Part shown: positions 1-7,846 of the stretch, in pieces
How positions within the stretch are numbered: the first letter of the stretch is position 1
Layout of the letters: each line of letters opens with the position of its first letter
Assembly: GCA_945919165.1 (NCBI GenBank)
Contig: CAMEIZ010000019.1
Location: forward strand, 1 to 16,121
DNA: 16,121 nt
From: an uncultured Traorella sp.
GTDB taxonomy: Bacteria > Bacillota_I > Bacilli_A > Erysipelotrichales > Erysipelotrichaceae
Direction of reading: 5' to 3'
Notes under the pieces: generated by a model
What the model saw: the letters and a program-made list of their open reading frames with translations, nothing else
Told to the model about the DNA's origin: nothing
The model's database searches: none
Program-made: the position numbers and the translations under genes

Positions 1-4
1 GAGG

Positions 5-265
5 ATGGAAAGATCTAACCGCGAAACTGACCGGGGAACTGTTGTTTCCGATAAGGTGGATAAGACGATTACAGTCATTATTGAAACAAGAAAAACACAC
101 CCTTTATATGGTAAGCGTGTGAAATATTCAAAGAAATTCAAAGCTCATGATGAACTCAACGAAGCAAGAATCGGTGATTATGTAGAAATCATGGAAACTC
201 GTCCATTATCTGCTACTAAACGTTTCCGCTTAGTAAAAGTTCTGCAGAAGGCTGAAGTTCTTTAG
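5..265 (+). CDS. rpsQ: 30S ribosomal protein S17
   Basis: Encodes an 86-residue S17, a primary 16S rRNA-binding protein of the 30S subunit. The central stretch LYGKRVKYSKKFKAH (about residues 34-48) and the C-terminal METRPLSATKRFRL block are family signatures, and the length is normal. The start MERSNR fits the family, but the only Shine-Dalgarno-like bases in view (GAGG, 1-4) touch the ATG, so the real ribosome binding site probably lies upstream of the window. It is the first gene seen in the ribosomal cluster; rpmC (L29) would be expected just upstream. Its stop TAG is followed three bases later by the AGGAGG of rplN, indicating co-transcription. Confidence 0.96.
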   Translation: MERSNRETDRGTVVSDKVDKTITVIIETRKTHPLYGKRVKYSKKFKAHDELNEARIGDYVEIMETRPLSATKRFRLVKVLQKAEVL

Positions 266-281
266 TTAGGAGGAATTGATC

Positions 282-650
282 ATGATTCAAAACGAAAGTA
301 GATTAAGAGTCGCTGACAACACCGGAGCTAAAGAAGTTTTAGTTATTCGCTGCTTAGGTGGAAGCAAGAGAAAATTTGCGAATATTGGTGATGTCGTTGT
401 TTGTGCTGTAAAACAGGCAGCAACTGGCGGAACTGTTAAAAAAGGTGACGTTGTAAAAGGCGTTATCGTAAGAACTAGACGTGGAATTCGTCGTGAAAAT
501 GGTACTTACATTAAATTTGATGACAATGCAGTTGTATTGATCAAAGATGATAAAACTCCACGTGGAACAAGAATTTTTGGACCTGTGGCAAGAGAATTGC
601 GTGATAAAGATTACATGAAAATCGTATCTTTAGCACCAGAAGTGTTATAG
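282..650 (+). CDS. rplN: 50S ribosomal protein L14
   Basis: Encodes a 122-residue L14, a 23S rRNA-binding protein at the subunit interface that helps form intersubunit bridges. The N-terminus MIQNESRLRVADNTGAKE and the RGIRRENGTYIKFDDNA segment are diagnostic, and the length equals the usual 122. The ATG at 282 is chosen over an in-frame TTG at 276 because AGGAGG (268-273) sits eight bases before it and because L14 normally begins MIQ. It lies between rpsQ and rplX in canonical spc-operon order. Confidence 0.97.
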   Translation: MIQNESRLRVADNTGAKEVLVIRCLGGSKRKFANIGDVVVCAVKQAATGGTVKKGDVVKGVIVRTRRGIRRENGTYIKFDDNAVVLIKDDKTPRGTRIFGPVARELRDKDYMKIVSLAPEVL

Positions 651-661
651 GAGGAACTTTC

Positions 662-970
662 ATGAAAATCAAAAAAGGTGATAAAGTTCAGGTTATCAGC
701 GGTGCCTATAAAGGAACAGTAGCTGATGTTACTCGTGTACTTCCTAAGGAAAACAAAGTTGTGGTTGAAGGTGTAAACATTATCAAAAAACACATGAAAC
801 CAACTCAGCAGGATCCTGATGGAAAGATTATTGAAAGAGAAGCTCCAATTCATGTGTCAAATGTTATGCTGTATGACAGCAAAGCTAAGAAAGCAAGCAG
901 AATTGGATTTAAAGAAGAAAATGGCAAAAAAGTACGTGTCTTCAAAAAGACAGGTAATATTGCGAAATAA
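662..970 (+). CDS. rplX: 50S ribosomal protein L24
   Basis: Encodes a 102-residue L24, a 23S rRNA-binding assembly-initiator protein near the polypeptide exit. The N-terminal KOW motif (KIKKGDKVQVISGAYKG, residues 2-18) and the following VEGVNIIKKHMKP stretch identify it, and the length is normal. AGGAGG overlaps the rplN stop region and sits six bases before the ATG, so the two genes are closely coupled. It is followed after 16 bases by rplE. Confidence 0.97.
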   Translation: MKIKKGDKVQVISGAYKGTVADVTRVLPKENKVVVEGVNIIKKHMKPTQQDPDGKIIEREAPIHVSNVMLYDSKAKKASRIGFKEENGKKVRVFKKTGNIAK

Positions 971-986
971 GGAAGGAGCGTAAAAG

Positions 987-1526
987 ATGAACCGTTTGGA
1001 AGAAAAGTATAAGACAACCGTTGTTGAAAACTTAACAAAAAAATTCGGATATACATCAGTGATGCAAGTTCCTTATGTAGATAAAATTGTAATCAACATG
1101 GGATGCGGAGATGCTATTGCAAATCCAAAATCACTGGAAGATGCTGTTGCTGAGTTAACTCAGATTACTGGTCAGAAACCAGTTATTACAAAAGCTAAAA
1201 AATCAATTGCCAACTTCAAATTGCGTGAAGGTGCTCCAATTGGATGTAAAGTTACTCTTAGAAAGGAAAAAATGTATGATTTCCTTGATAAACTGGTAAC
1301 TCTCTCTTTACCTCGTGTAAGAGATTTCCGCGGTGTCAGCAAAACTGCTTTTGACGGCAGAGGAAACTACACTTTAGGTATTAAAGAACAGATTATTTTC
1401 CCTGAAATCAACTTTGATAAGGTAAATAAAGTTCGTGGTATGGATATTGTTATTGTAACAACAGCCAATACAAATGAAGAAGCTAAGGCATTACTGGAAG
1501 AATTAGGTATGCCATTTGCTAAATAG
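987..1526 (+). CDS. rplE: 50S ribosomal protein L5
   Basis: Encodes a 179-residue L5, which binds 5S rRNA in the central protuberance of the 50S subunit. MNRLEEKY at the start, KAKKSIANFKLREG and the LPRVRDFRG motif are family hallmarks, and the length matches Bacillota L5. The ribosome binding site GGAAGGAG precedes the ATG. The reading frame is intact to the MPFAK end, so the damage in the next gene (rpsN) does not extend into this one. In Escherichia coli the S8 repressor site lies near this gene; I did not find a comparable structure here. Confidence 0.97.
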   Translation: MNRLEEKYKTTVVENLTKKFGYTSVMQVPYVDKIVINMGCGDAIANPKSLEDAVAELTQITGQKPVITKAKKSIANFKLREGAPIGCKVTLRKEKMYDFLDKLVTLSLPRVRDFRGVSKTAFDGRGNYTLGIKEQIIFPEINFDKVNKVRGMDIVIVTTANTNEEAKALLEELGMPFAK

Positions 1527-1540
1527 GGAGGACACATTCA

Positions 1541-1620
1541 ATGGCAAACTTTGCCGTATTTGCGTCCGTGAACTGGCTTATAAAGGTCAGATTCCTGGAG
1601 TAAAAAAGGCAAGTTGGTAA
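1541..1620 (+). pseudogene. rpsN: 30S ribosomal protein S14 (type Z), internally deleted and frameshifted
   Basis: The ribosome binding site GGGAGG (1526-1531) and the ATG (1541) are intact. From 1546, in a different frame, the sequence encodes KLCRICVRELAYKGQIPGVK and then KASW and a stop (1618-1620), which is the C-terminal 24 residues of zinc-type S14. A normal gene has 61 codons, so about 106 bp encoding roughly residues 3-37 are missing, including the first CxxC of the zinc knuckle. Because 106 is not a multiple of three, translation from the ATG gives a 20-residue peptide (MANFAVFASV...) stopping at 1601-1603. No start codon opens the S14 frame. S14 is normally needed for 30S assembly, so either a second S14 gene exists elsewhere or the sequence carries an assembly or sequencing error. 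Confidence 0.9.
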
Positions 1621-1640
1621 GAGATAGGAGGAATGAAGTC

Positions 1641-2036
1641 ATGATGATGACAGATCCGATTGCTGATATGCTTACTAGAATCCGTAACGGGCTTCAGGCT
1701 CGTCACGCAACAGTAGAAGTTCCAGCAAGTAAAGAAAAAGAAAGTATCGCCAAAATCTTAAAAACAGAAGGATTCATTACTGATTACAAGGTAAGCGGCG
1801 ATGTTAAGAAAGTGATTACAATCACTTTGAAATATGGTCAGAATAACGAAAAAGTAATTACAGGATTGAAGAGAATCTCTAAACCTGGATTACGTGTCTA
1901 CGCTACAGTAGAAAATCTGCCAAGAGTATTAAATGGTTTAGGAATCGCAATTATTTCTACATCACAGGGTCTTATGACTGACAGAGATGCCAGAGCTAAG
2001 AACTGCGGCGGAGAAGTTATTGCTTACATTTGGTAA
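1641..2036 (+). CDS. rpsH: 30S ribosomal protein S8
   Basis: Encodes a 131-residue S8, a primary 16S central-domain binding protein and, in E. coli, the translational repressor of the spc operon. TDPIADMLTRIRN at the N-terminus and the KPGLRVYA...GLGIAIISTSQG...AGGEVIAYIW-type C-terminus (here CGGEVIAYIW) are diagnostic. The start is one of three consecutive ATGs (1641, 1644, 1647); 1641 is best placed, nine bases after AGGAGG (1626-1631). A TTG in frame at 1614 lies upstream of that ribosome binding site, inside the rpsN remnant, and is rejected. Confidence 0.96.
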   Translation: MMMTDPIADMLTRIRNGLQARHATVEVPASKEKESIAKILKTEGFITDYKVSGDVKKVITITLKYGQNNEKVITGLKRISKPGLRVYATVENLPRVLNGLGIAIISTSQGLMTDRDARAKNCGGEVIAYIW

Positions 2037-2052
2037 AATAAGGAGAAAACAA

Positions 2053-2598
2053 ATGTCACGTATCGGGAATAAAACGATTACCATTCCTAGCGGCGTTGAG
2101 GTAAATGTTGCTGAAGGGAATGAAGTGACAGTTAAAGGACCTAAGGGAACTTTAACTCGTCAGTTTGCACCAATGCTGACAATCAGCGTTGAAGGTGCAG
2201 AATGTCATGTAGCTCGTCCAAATGATGATAAGACAACAAAGCAGCTGCATGGTACAACTCGTGCTTTACTGCACAATATGGTAGTAGGTGTGAGTGAAGG
2301 ATTTGAAAAAAGACTTGAATTAGTAGGTATCGGATTCCGTTCTGCTATTTCAGGAAATAAGCTGACTTTAAATATCGGTTACTCTCATCCAGTTGTATTT
2401 GAATTGTGGGAAGATGTTAAAGTTGAATGTGCATCTGCAACTGAAATTGTTGTATCAGGTATTGATAAACAAAGAGTTGGAGAATTTGCTGCTAATGTTC
2501 GTGCTGCTAGAAAACCAGAACCTTACAAGGGTAAAGGTATTCGCTACAAAGGTGAATATGTACGCCGTAAGGAAGGTAAAACAGCAGGTAAGAAATAG
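2053..2598 (+). CDS. rplF: 50S ribosomal protein L6
   Basis: Encodes a 181-residue L6, a two-domain 23S rRNA-binding protein near the sarcin-ricin loop and the factor-binding site. MSRIGNKTITIPSGV at the start, VKGPKGTL, and the C-terminal signature RKPEPYKGKGIRYKGEYVRR are all present. The start at 2053 follows AAGGAG (2039-2044); a longer in-frame extension back to 1987 overlaps rpsH and is rejected. The gap to rpsH is 16 bases, and rplR follows after 15 bases. Confidence 0.97.
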   Translation: MSRIGNKTITIPSGVEVNVAEGNEVTVKGPKGTLTRQFAPMLTISVEGAECHVARPNDDKTTKQLHGTTRALLHNMVVGVSEGFEKRLELVGIGFRSAISGNKLTLNIGYSHPVVFELWEDVKVECASATEIVVSGIDKQRVGEFAANVRAARKPEPYKGKGIRYKGEYVRRKEGKTAGKK

Positions 2599-2613
2599 CG
2601 AGGAGGAAAGAAC

Positions 2614-2970
2614 ATGCTTAAGAAAATTTCTAAAAACGATGAACGTTTACGTCGTCATGCACGTGTTCGTACCAAAGTTTCAGGTACCGCTGAATGCCCT
2701 CGCTTAAACGTATTCCGCTCAAATGCACACATTCATGCTCAGATTATTGATGATGTTACTGGAAACACTTTAGTTGCTTGCTCATCAGTTGATATGAAGC
2801 TTGAAAACGGAGGCAACATCGAAGCTGCTAAAAAAGTTGGAGCTGAAGTTGCAAAACGTGCACAGGAAAAGAACATTAAGAAAGTAGTATTTGACCGTGG
2901 AGGATATATTTTCCACGGACGTGTCAAAGCACTGGCTGACGCTGCTCGTGAAGCCGGACTGGAATTTTAG
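2614..2970 (+). CDS. rplR: 50S ribosomal protein L18
   Basis: Encodes a 118-residue L18, which binds 5S rRNA with L5 in the central protuberance. The basic N-terminus (KNDERLRRHARVRTKVSGT), the RLNVFRSNAHIHAQIIDD strand and the C-terminal VFDRGGYIFHGRVKALADAA block match the family, and the length is normal. GAGGAGG sits before the ATG. Its TAG stop (2968-2970) overlaps the AGGAGG ribosome binding site of rpsE, which suggests translational coupling. Confidence 0.97.
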   Translation: MLKKISKNDERLRRHARVRTKVSGTAECPRLNVFRSNAHIHAQIIDDVTGNTLVACSSVDMKLENGGNIEAAKKVGAEVAKRAQEKNIKKVVFDRGGYIFHGRVKALADAAREAGLEF

Positions 2971-2982
2971 GAGGACATGCGA

Positions 2983-3492
2983 ATGGAACGCAAACCAAGA
3001 AGAGATCGTGAACGCGAAAAAGAATTCGAAGAACGTGTCGTTAGAATCAACCGTGTTACGAAGGTTGTAAAAGGTGGACGCCGTTTCCGCTTTGCTGCCC
3101 TTGTCGTGATCGGTGATAAAAAAGGACGCGTTGGATTTGGAACAGGTAAAGCAAACGAAGTACCTGATGCAATTAAAAAAGCGATTGAAGATGCTAAGAA
3201 AAACGTCTTCACTGTGCCAACAGTAAATGGAACAATTCCTCATGAAATTGTAGGAACATACGGAGCTGGTGAAGTAATTCTTCGCCCTGCTACAGAAGGT
3301 ACTGGAGTTATTGCCGGCGGTGCAGTTCGTGCCGTTGTTGAATTAGCTGGTATCACAGATATTCTATCTAAATGTCTGCGAAGCCGTACTCCAGTCAATG
3401 TTGTTAGCGCAACAATCAATGCTCTTCAGAATTTGAAGACAATCGAATCAACTAGTGAATTACGTGGAAGAAAACCACAGGAAATTCGTTAG
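2983..3492 (+). CDS. rpsE: 30S ribosomal protein S5
   Basis: Encodes a 169-residue S5, a 30S body protein near the mRNA entry channel that affects decoding fidelity. The S5 double-stranded RNA-binding-like N-domain (FEERVVRINRVTKVVKGGRRFRF) and the C-domain (PHEIVGTYGAGEVILRPA, GTGVIAGGAVRAVVE) are clear. Two ATGs are in frame: 2977 lies two bases from AGGAGG (2969-2974) and 2983 lies eight bases away, so 2983 is the better start. rplO begins 14 bases after the stop, with no rpmD (L30) between them, unlike the B. subtilis order. Confidence 0.96.
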   Translation: MERKPRRDREREKEFEERVVRINRVTKVVKGGRRFRFAALVVIGDKKGRVGFGTGKANEVPDAIKKAIEDAKKNVFTVPTVNGTIPHEIVGTYGAGEVILRPATEGTGVIAGGAVRAVVELAGITDILSKCLRSRTPVNVVSATINALQNLKTIESTSELRGRKPQEIR

Positions 3493-3505
3493 TGGGAGGA
3501 ACGAC

Positions 3506-3946
3506 ATGAAATTAAATGAAATGAGTTATACAGAAGGAGCTAGACGCAATCGTAAAAGAATCGGTCGCGGACATGGTTCTGGAAATGGTAAAACTGCTGG
3601 AAAAGGTAACAAAGGACAAAACGCTAGAAGTGGCGGAGGAGTTCGTTTAGGTTTTGAAGGTGGACAGACACCTCTTGCAAGAAGATTGCCAAAACGTGGA
3701 TTTACAAACTTCAACCGTAAAGAATATGCAATTGTTAACGTTGAAAGCTTAAATGTTTTTGAAGATGGAACAGTTGTTACTCCAGAATTATTAAAAGAAA
3801 CTGGATTAGTAAAGAAAGAACTTGACGGTATCAAGATTTTGGGTAATGGAGAATTAACTAAGAACTTGACTGTTCAGGCTAACAAGTTCTCAGCTGCTGC
3901 TACTTCAGTGATTGAACAGGCAGGCGGAAAAGCAGAGGTTCTCTAA
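3506..3946 (+). CDS. rplO: 50S ribosomal protein L15
   Basis: Encodes a 146-residue L15, a late-assembling 23S rRNA-binding protein. The glycine- and arginine-rich N-terminal tail (RKRIGRGHGSGNGKTAGKG) and the LGFEGGQTPLARRLPKRGF motif are characteristic. The start at 3506 follows GGGAGGA; an in-frame extension to 3455 lies inside rpsE and is rejected. Its stop TAA shares its last base with the ATG of secY (TAATG), so the two are probably translationally coupled. Confidence 0.97.
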   Translation: MKLNEMSYTEGARRNRKRIGRGHGSGNGKTAGKGNKGQNARSGGGVRLGFEGGQTPLARRLPKRGFTNFNRKEYAIVNVESLNVFEDGTVVTPELLKETGLVKKELDGIKILGNGELTKNLTVQANKFSAAATSVIEQAGGKAEVL

Positions 3947-5238
3947 TGTTTGCCACTGCACTCAGCATTTTGAAGAATAAAGAGCTTCGAAAGAAGATTC
4001 TCTTTACCTTCGCAATGCTGTTCTTGTTCAGATTTGGCGCAAACATTCCTGTTCCGGGAGTTGATTCATCCCGTTTGATTGCTGGTGTCAGTGATAATTC
4101 ACTTCTTGGCCTGATGAATTTATTAGGCGGAGGTAATTTTGAACGATTCTCTGTCTTTGCGATGGGGGTTGGACCGTATATTACAGCATCCATCGTTATT
4201 CAAATTTTATCTATGGATGTTATTCCGCAATTGAGTGAATTATCAAAGCAAGGTCAGACAGGAAGAAAACAGATTGACCGTTATACTCGTTGGTTAGGTG
4301 TTGCATTGTGTCTGTTCCAGTCAGGAACAATGACTTATGCATTTGATAAGTCATATGGACTTTTGGAAGAAAGCACATTAGCTAACTTTATGTTTGTATC
4401 TGTTGTTTTGACAGCAGGCACCATGTTCTTATTATGGGTAGGCGATCAGATCAGTGCAAAAGGAATTGGAAATGGTGTTTCAATGATTATCTTTGCTGGA
4501 ATCGTTTCCAACTTCCCATCTCAGTTCTCTGGTGCTTATAACGCACTGATTACTGCTGAAAATGCTCCTGCAAATGGAAATTTATTGTTTGCATTATACT
4601 GCCTGGTATTTGTTGTCATCATTGTCTTTGTTACATTGATGAATACAGCAAATCGTCGTATTCCGATTCAATACACATCAAGTGGTGCAATTAAAGCACG
4701 TACAAATGATTTAACTTACTTACCACTGAAAATCAATTCAGCTAGTGTAATGCCAGTTATCTTTGCTAGCTCAGTTATGGTTGCACCGGTTACCATCGCC
4801 AGCTTTTTCAAAACTAACAGTTTTACAACATGGCTTACAAATTTCTTGAATTTTAGGTCTTGGCATGGTTTAATATTGTATGTAGTGTTGATCATTCTAT
4901 TTACATTCTTCTATACTAATCTTCAGATGGATCCAGAAAAGATCGCTGAAAACTTAGGTAAAGGCGGAACATATATTCCAGGAATTCGTCCTGGAAATGA
5001 TACTAAAAATTATGTATCAACATTATTGAATAGAATCACTGTGGTAGGGGCAATTTGTTTAGCCTTCATCGCAATCTTACCGCACGCTATTCCATTGTTG
5101 GTTCCAGCATTGGCAAATACAAATGTTGGATTAGGTGGAACGGGGGTTATCATCGTTGTCGGTGTTGCACTTGAAACGGTAAAATCATTGACGAGTCAGG
5201 TTACACAGAAAACCTACAGAGGATTCTTAACACATTAG
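3946..5238 (+). CDS. secY: Protein translocase subunit SecY
   Basis: Encodes a 430-residue SecY, the channel-forming membrane subunit of the Sec translocon. The N-terminal FRFGANIPVPGVD segment, GIGNGVSMIIFAGIV around the middle, and the final LETVKSLTSQVTQKTYRGFL are family hallmarks. About ten hydrophobic segments can be picked out and the length is typical. It overlaps rplO by one base. No separate Shine-Dalgarno stands out directly before the ATG, which fits coupling to rplO. Its TAG stop runs into the ribosome binding site of adk. Confidence 0.97.
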   Translation: MFATALSILKNKELRKKILFTFAMLFLFRFGANIPVPGVDSSRLIAGVSDNSLLGLMNLLGGGNFERFSVFAMGVGPYITASIVIQILSMDVIPQLSELSKQGQTGRKQIDRYTRWLGVALCLFQSGTMTYAFDKSYGLLEESTLANFMFVSVVLTAGTMFLLWVGDQISAKGIGNGVSMIIFAGIVSNFPSQFSGAYNALITAENAPANGNLLFALYCLVFVVIIVFVTLMNTANRRIPIQYTSSGAIKARTNDLTYLPLKINSASVMPVIFASSVMVAPVTIASFFKTNSFTTWLTNFLNFRSWHGLILYVVLIILFTFFYTNLQMDPEKIAENLGKGGTYIPGIRPGNDTKNYVSTLLNRITVVGAICLAFIAILPHAIPLLVPALANTNVGLGGTGVIIVVGVALETVKSLTSQVTQKTYRGFLTH

Positions 5239-5248
5239 GAGGTTGTGT

Positions 5249-5893
5249 ATGAACTTGCTTATCATGGGTGGACCAGGTGCCGGAAAAGGTACAATGTCAG
5301 AAAAAATCCTTGAAAAGTATGAAATTTTACATATTTCGACGGGAGATATTTTCCGCGCGGAAATGGCACAACAAACTGAATTAGGTCTATTAGCAAAAAG
5401 CTATATAGATAAAGGGTTGCTAGTGCCTGACGATGTAACAAATCCGATGGTGAAAAGCTTCCTTGAAAAAAGTGATCATTCGAAGGGATATCTGCTTGAT
5501 GGATATCCTCGTACGCTTGATCAGGCTTTAGCCTTTCAAGAGCTTGTAGCTGGAACAGATTTGGAAATTGATAAAGTATTATTTATGGATATTCCATTTG
5601 AAGTTTTGGCTCAGCGCGTTACAGGTCGTCGTATCTGTAAAGAATGCAAAGCCATTTATCACATTACAAATCATCCAAGTAAAGTGGATGGAGTATGTGA
5701 TGTGTGTGGTGGACAGCTGATTCAACGCAAAGATGATACTGTGGAAAGCTTAAATGTACGAGTGAGTGAATATCAAAAGCTTACTCAGCCAGTTCTTGAC
5801 TATTATGCGAAATTTGGCAAAGTTAAGAAAATTAATGCTGACCAGAGTATTGATGACGTCTGGGCAGATGTTCAGAAAGCCTTGGAGGATTAA
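5249..5893 (+). CDS. adk: Adenylate kinase (zinc-containing LID)
   Basis: Encodes a 214-residue adenylate kinase, which interconverts ATP + AMP and 2 ADP in the cytoplasm. The P-loop GGPGAGKGT is at residues 7-15 and the DGYPRT AMP-site motif at 84-89. The long-form LID domain carries four cysteines (C130, C133, C150, C153), predicting structural zinc as in many Gram-positive enzymes. The ATG at 5249 is chosen over TTG 5243 because AGGAGG (5237-5242) is six bases before it. The second P-loop residue is G rather than the more usual P, a minor variation. The stop overlaps the map start (TAATG). Confidence 0.96.
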   Translation: MNLLIMGGPGAGKGTMSEKILEKYEILHISTGDIFRAEMAQQTELGLLAKSYIDKGLLVPDDVTNPMVKSFLEKSDHSKGYLLDGYPRTLDQALAFQELVAGTDLEIDKVLFMDIPFEVLAQRVTGRRICKECKAIYHITNHPSKVDGVCDVCGGQLIQRKDDTVESLNVRVSEYQKLTQPVLDYYAKFGKVKKINADQSIDDVWADVQKALED

Positions 5894-6666
5894 TGATTAC
5901 GACCAAATCAACCAGAGAAATTGAATACATGAAAGAAGCCGGTCGTATTGTAGCTCTTGCTCATGAAGCGATTAAACCTTATATGAGAGAAGGAGTTACC
6001 ACAAAAAAGATCAATGAGATCTGCGAAAAAACGATACTAAAACACCATGCAACGCCTTCCTTTAAAGGCTTGTATGGGTTTAGTGCGGCTGTGTGTACTT
6101 CAGTGAATTCGACACTTATTCATGGAATTCCAAGTGAATATAAATTGAAAAGTGGCGATATAATTTCTGTGGATATCGGTGCTTGCTTTAATGGCTATCA
6201 TGGAGATAGTGCGTGGACGTATGCCATTGGCGATGTGGATGAGAAAACCTTAGATTTAATGAAGGTGACGCATGATGCATTGTTTGTTGGCCTTGCTTAT
6301 GCAAAAGCAGGCAACCATGTCAGTGATATTTCTCATGCAATAGGGGAATATGTCATGAGTCATGGTTATTCCGTACCCAGTGATTATACTGGTCATGGGA
6401 TTGGCACTTCTGTGCATGAAGATCCCACTGTTCCCAATTTTGGCCCAGCTGGTCGTGGAGTCATCTTGAAAGAAGGCATGACGATTGCCGTAGAACCCAT
6501 GGTCATTGCCGGAAAGCCTCAAACTAGAGTCTTATCCGATACATGGAGCGTTGTTGCCAAGGATGGCAGCAATACAGCTCATTATGAACATACTGTGGTC
6601 ATACGCAAAGATGGGTATGAAATTCTAACAACGATAAACAAGGAGGAACTTCAAAAGAATGGGTAA
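5893..6666 (+). CDS. map: Type I methionine aminopeptidase
   Basis: Encodes a 257-residue MetAP that removes the N-terminal methionine from nascent proteins. All five metal ligands are visible: D94 (SVDIGA), D105 (HGDSAW), H168 (GHGIGTSVHEDP), E201 (VEPMV) and E232 (AHYEHTVV), along with substrate-site H77 (LIHGIP). It lacks an N-terminal zinc-finger extension and is a normal class Ia length. It overlaps adk by one base and the infA start by eight bases, so secY-adk-map-infA form a tightly packed unit. Confidence 0.96.
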   Translation: MITTKSTREIEYMKEAGRIVALAHEAIKPYMREGVTTKKINEICEKTILKHHATPSFKGLYGFSAAVCTSVNSTLIHGIPSEYKLKSGDIISVDIGACFNGYHGDSAWTYAIGDVDEKTLDLMKVTHDALFVGLAYAKAGNHVSDISHAIGEYVMSHGYSVPSDYTGHGIGTSVHEDPTVPNFGPAGRGVILKEGMTIAVEPMVIAGKPQTRVLSDTWSVVAKDGSNTAHYEHTVVIRKDGYEILTTINKEELQKNG

Positions 6667-6877
6667 ACAAGATGTAATTGAGATTGAAGGAGTAGTCGAA
6701 GATACTCTTCCAAACGCAATGTTCAAAGTGAAATTAAAAAACGGACACGAAATTCTGGCTCACGTTTCTGGTAAAATCCGTATGCATTACATTCGCATTT
6801 TACCAGGTGATCGTGTTACTGTAGAGATTTCACCTTATGATTTAACACGTGGGCGTATTACATTCCGACACAAGTAG
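6659..6877 (+). CDS. infA: Translation initiation factor IF-1
   Basis: Encodes a 72-residue IF-1, the OB-fold initiation factor that occupies the 30S A site. VIEIEGVVEDTLPNAMFKV and HVSGKIRMHYIRILPGD are almost invariant family segments. It starts inside the 3' end of map. The closest ribosome binding site, AGGAGG at 6641-6646, is 12 bases from the ATG, longer than for its neighbours, so coupling to map translation may matter. No better in-frame start exists. rpmJ follows after 23 bases. Confidence 0.97.
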   Translation: MGKQDVIEIEGVVEDTLPNAMFKVKLKNGHEILAHVSGKIRMHYIRILPGDRVTVEISPYDLTRGRITFRHK

Positions 6878-6900
6878 ATCGGAAAAGGGAGGAAAAACGC

Positions 6901-7014
6901 ATGAAAGTAAGACCATCTGTCAAACCAATATGCGATAAATGCCGCATCATCAAACGTCATGGTCGTGTGATGGTTATTTGTGAAAACCCTAAACACAAAC
7001 AAAGACAAGGGTAA
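6901..7014 (+). CDS. rpmJ: 50S ribosomal protein L36, zinc-binding form
   Basis: Encodes a 37-residue L36 starting MKVRPSVKPICDKC. The zinc ribbon ligands C11, C14, C27 and H32 are all present, so this is the zinc-dependent (C+) form. GGGAGG lies just before the ATG at 6901. It sits between infA and rpsM in standard Bacillota order. Its intact zinc motif contrasts with the damaged zinc-type rpsN upstream. Confidence 0.96.
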   Translation: MKVRPSVKPICDKCRIIKRHGRVMVICENPKHKQRQG

Positions 7015-7032
7015 AATGGAGGTATAACAAAT

Positions 7033-7398
7033 ATGGCTCGTATTGCAGGTGTAGATATTCCACGTGACAAGCGTGTGGTTATCTCATTAACTTATGTATA
7101 TGGAATCGGTGTTCCAACATCAAAAAGAATTTTAAAGGAATGCGGTATTTCTGAAGATGTTCGTGTTAAAGACTTAACAGAAGCTCAGGAAAACGCAATC
7201 CGTGCTAAAGTAGACGAAATCAAAACTGAAGGTGATTTACGTCGTGAAGTTCAGTTAAATATCAAACGTTTAATGGAAATTGGCTGCTACAGAGGAATCC
7301 GTCACAGAAAAGGATTACCTGTTAGAGGTCAAAGAACAAAAACAAATGCGCATACACGCAAAGGTCCAGCTCGTGCAATCGCTGGCAAGAAGAAATAG
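7033..7398 (+). CDS. rpsM: 30S ribosomal protein S13
   Basis: Encodes a 121-residue S13, a 30S head protein that contacts the P-site tRNA and forms the B1 bridges to L5. MARIAGVDIPRDKRV, the helix-hairpin-helix YVYGIGVPTSKRIL, and the C-terminal HRKGLPVRGQRTKTNAHTRK tail are diagnostic. GGAGG (7018-7022) precedes the ATG. It begins the alpha-operon portion of the cluster. Confidence 0.97.
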   Translation: MARIAGVDIPRDKRVVISLTYVYGIGVPTSKRILKECGISEDVRVKDLTEAQENAIRAKVDEIKTEGDLRREVQLNIKRLMEIGCYRGIRHRKGLPVRGQRTKTNAHTRKGPARAIAGKKK

Positions 7399-7417
7399 GA
7401 CGTAGGAGGTAAGAACA

Positions 7418-7816
7418 ATGGCAAAAATTAAGAAAGCCGCTGGTGCTCGTAAACGTCGTGCAAGAAAGAATGTTGCCCGTGGGGTTGCTCACATTCATTC
7501 AACATTCAACAATACGATTGTAACGATCACTGACGAACAAGGAAATGCAATTGCCTGGTCAAGTGCCGGAGCATTGGGATATAAAGGTTCTCGTAAGTCT
7601 ACTCCTTTCGCTGCTCAGCAGGCTGGAGAAGCAGCTGGAAAGGCTGCTGTTGACAACGGAATGAAGAGCGTGGCAGTCAATGTTAAGGGTCCAGGACCTG
7701 GAAGAGAAGCTGCTGTTAGAGCATTACAGGTTGCAGGATTAGAAATTACATTAATTAACGATGTAACTCCAATTCCACACAACGGATGTCGTCCACCAAA
7801 ACGACCACGTGGTTAA
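7418..7816 (+). CDS. rpsK: 30S ribosomal protein S11
   Basis: Encodes a 132-residue S11, a platform protein of the 30S subunit near the E-site mRNA path. HIHSTFNNTIVTITD, the SSAGALGYKGSRKSTPFAAQ block and the C-terminal DVTPIPHNGCRPPKRPRG are near-universal features. AGGAGG precedes the ATG. It is followed by a 30-base gap and rpoA. Confidence 0.97.
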   Translation: MAKIKKAAGARKRRARKNVARGVAHIHSTFNNTIVTITDEQGNAIAWSSAGALGYKGSRKSTPFAAQQAGEAAGKAAVDNGMKSVAVNVKGPGPGREAAVRALQVAGLEITLINDVTPIPHNGCRPPKRPRG

Positions 7817-7846
7817 TTTTAAAACTTTAATTGAGGAGGTATCGTA

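Noticed and set aside
611..853. Minus-strand open frame of 80 codons across rplN and rplX
   Set aside because: It is antisense to two well-identified ribosomal protein genes and resembles no family. The same applies to the minus-strand frames at 850-1056, 2739-3243, 3526-3834, 3900-4193, 6256-6522, 8084-8329, 8770-9000, 10853-11065, 11831-12013, 12572-12760 and 13408-13864.
2393..2707. Plus-strand open frame overlapping rplF and rplR
   Set aside because: It is a +1-type shadow of rplF with no ribosome binding site and no family resemblance.
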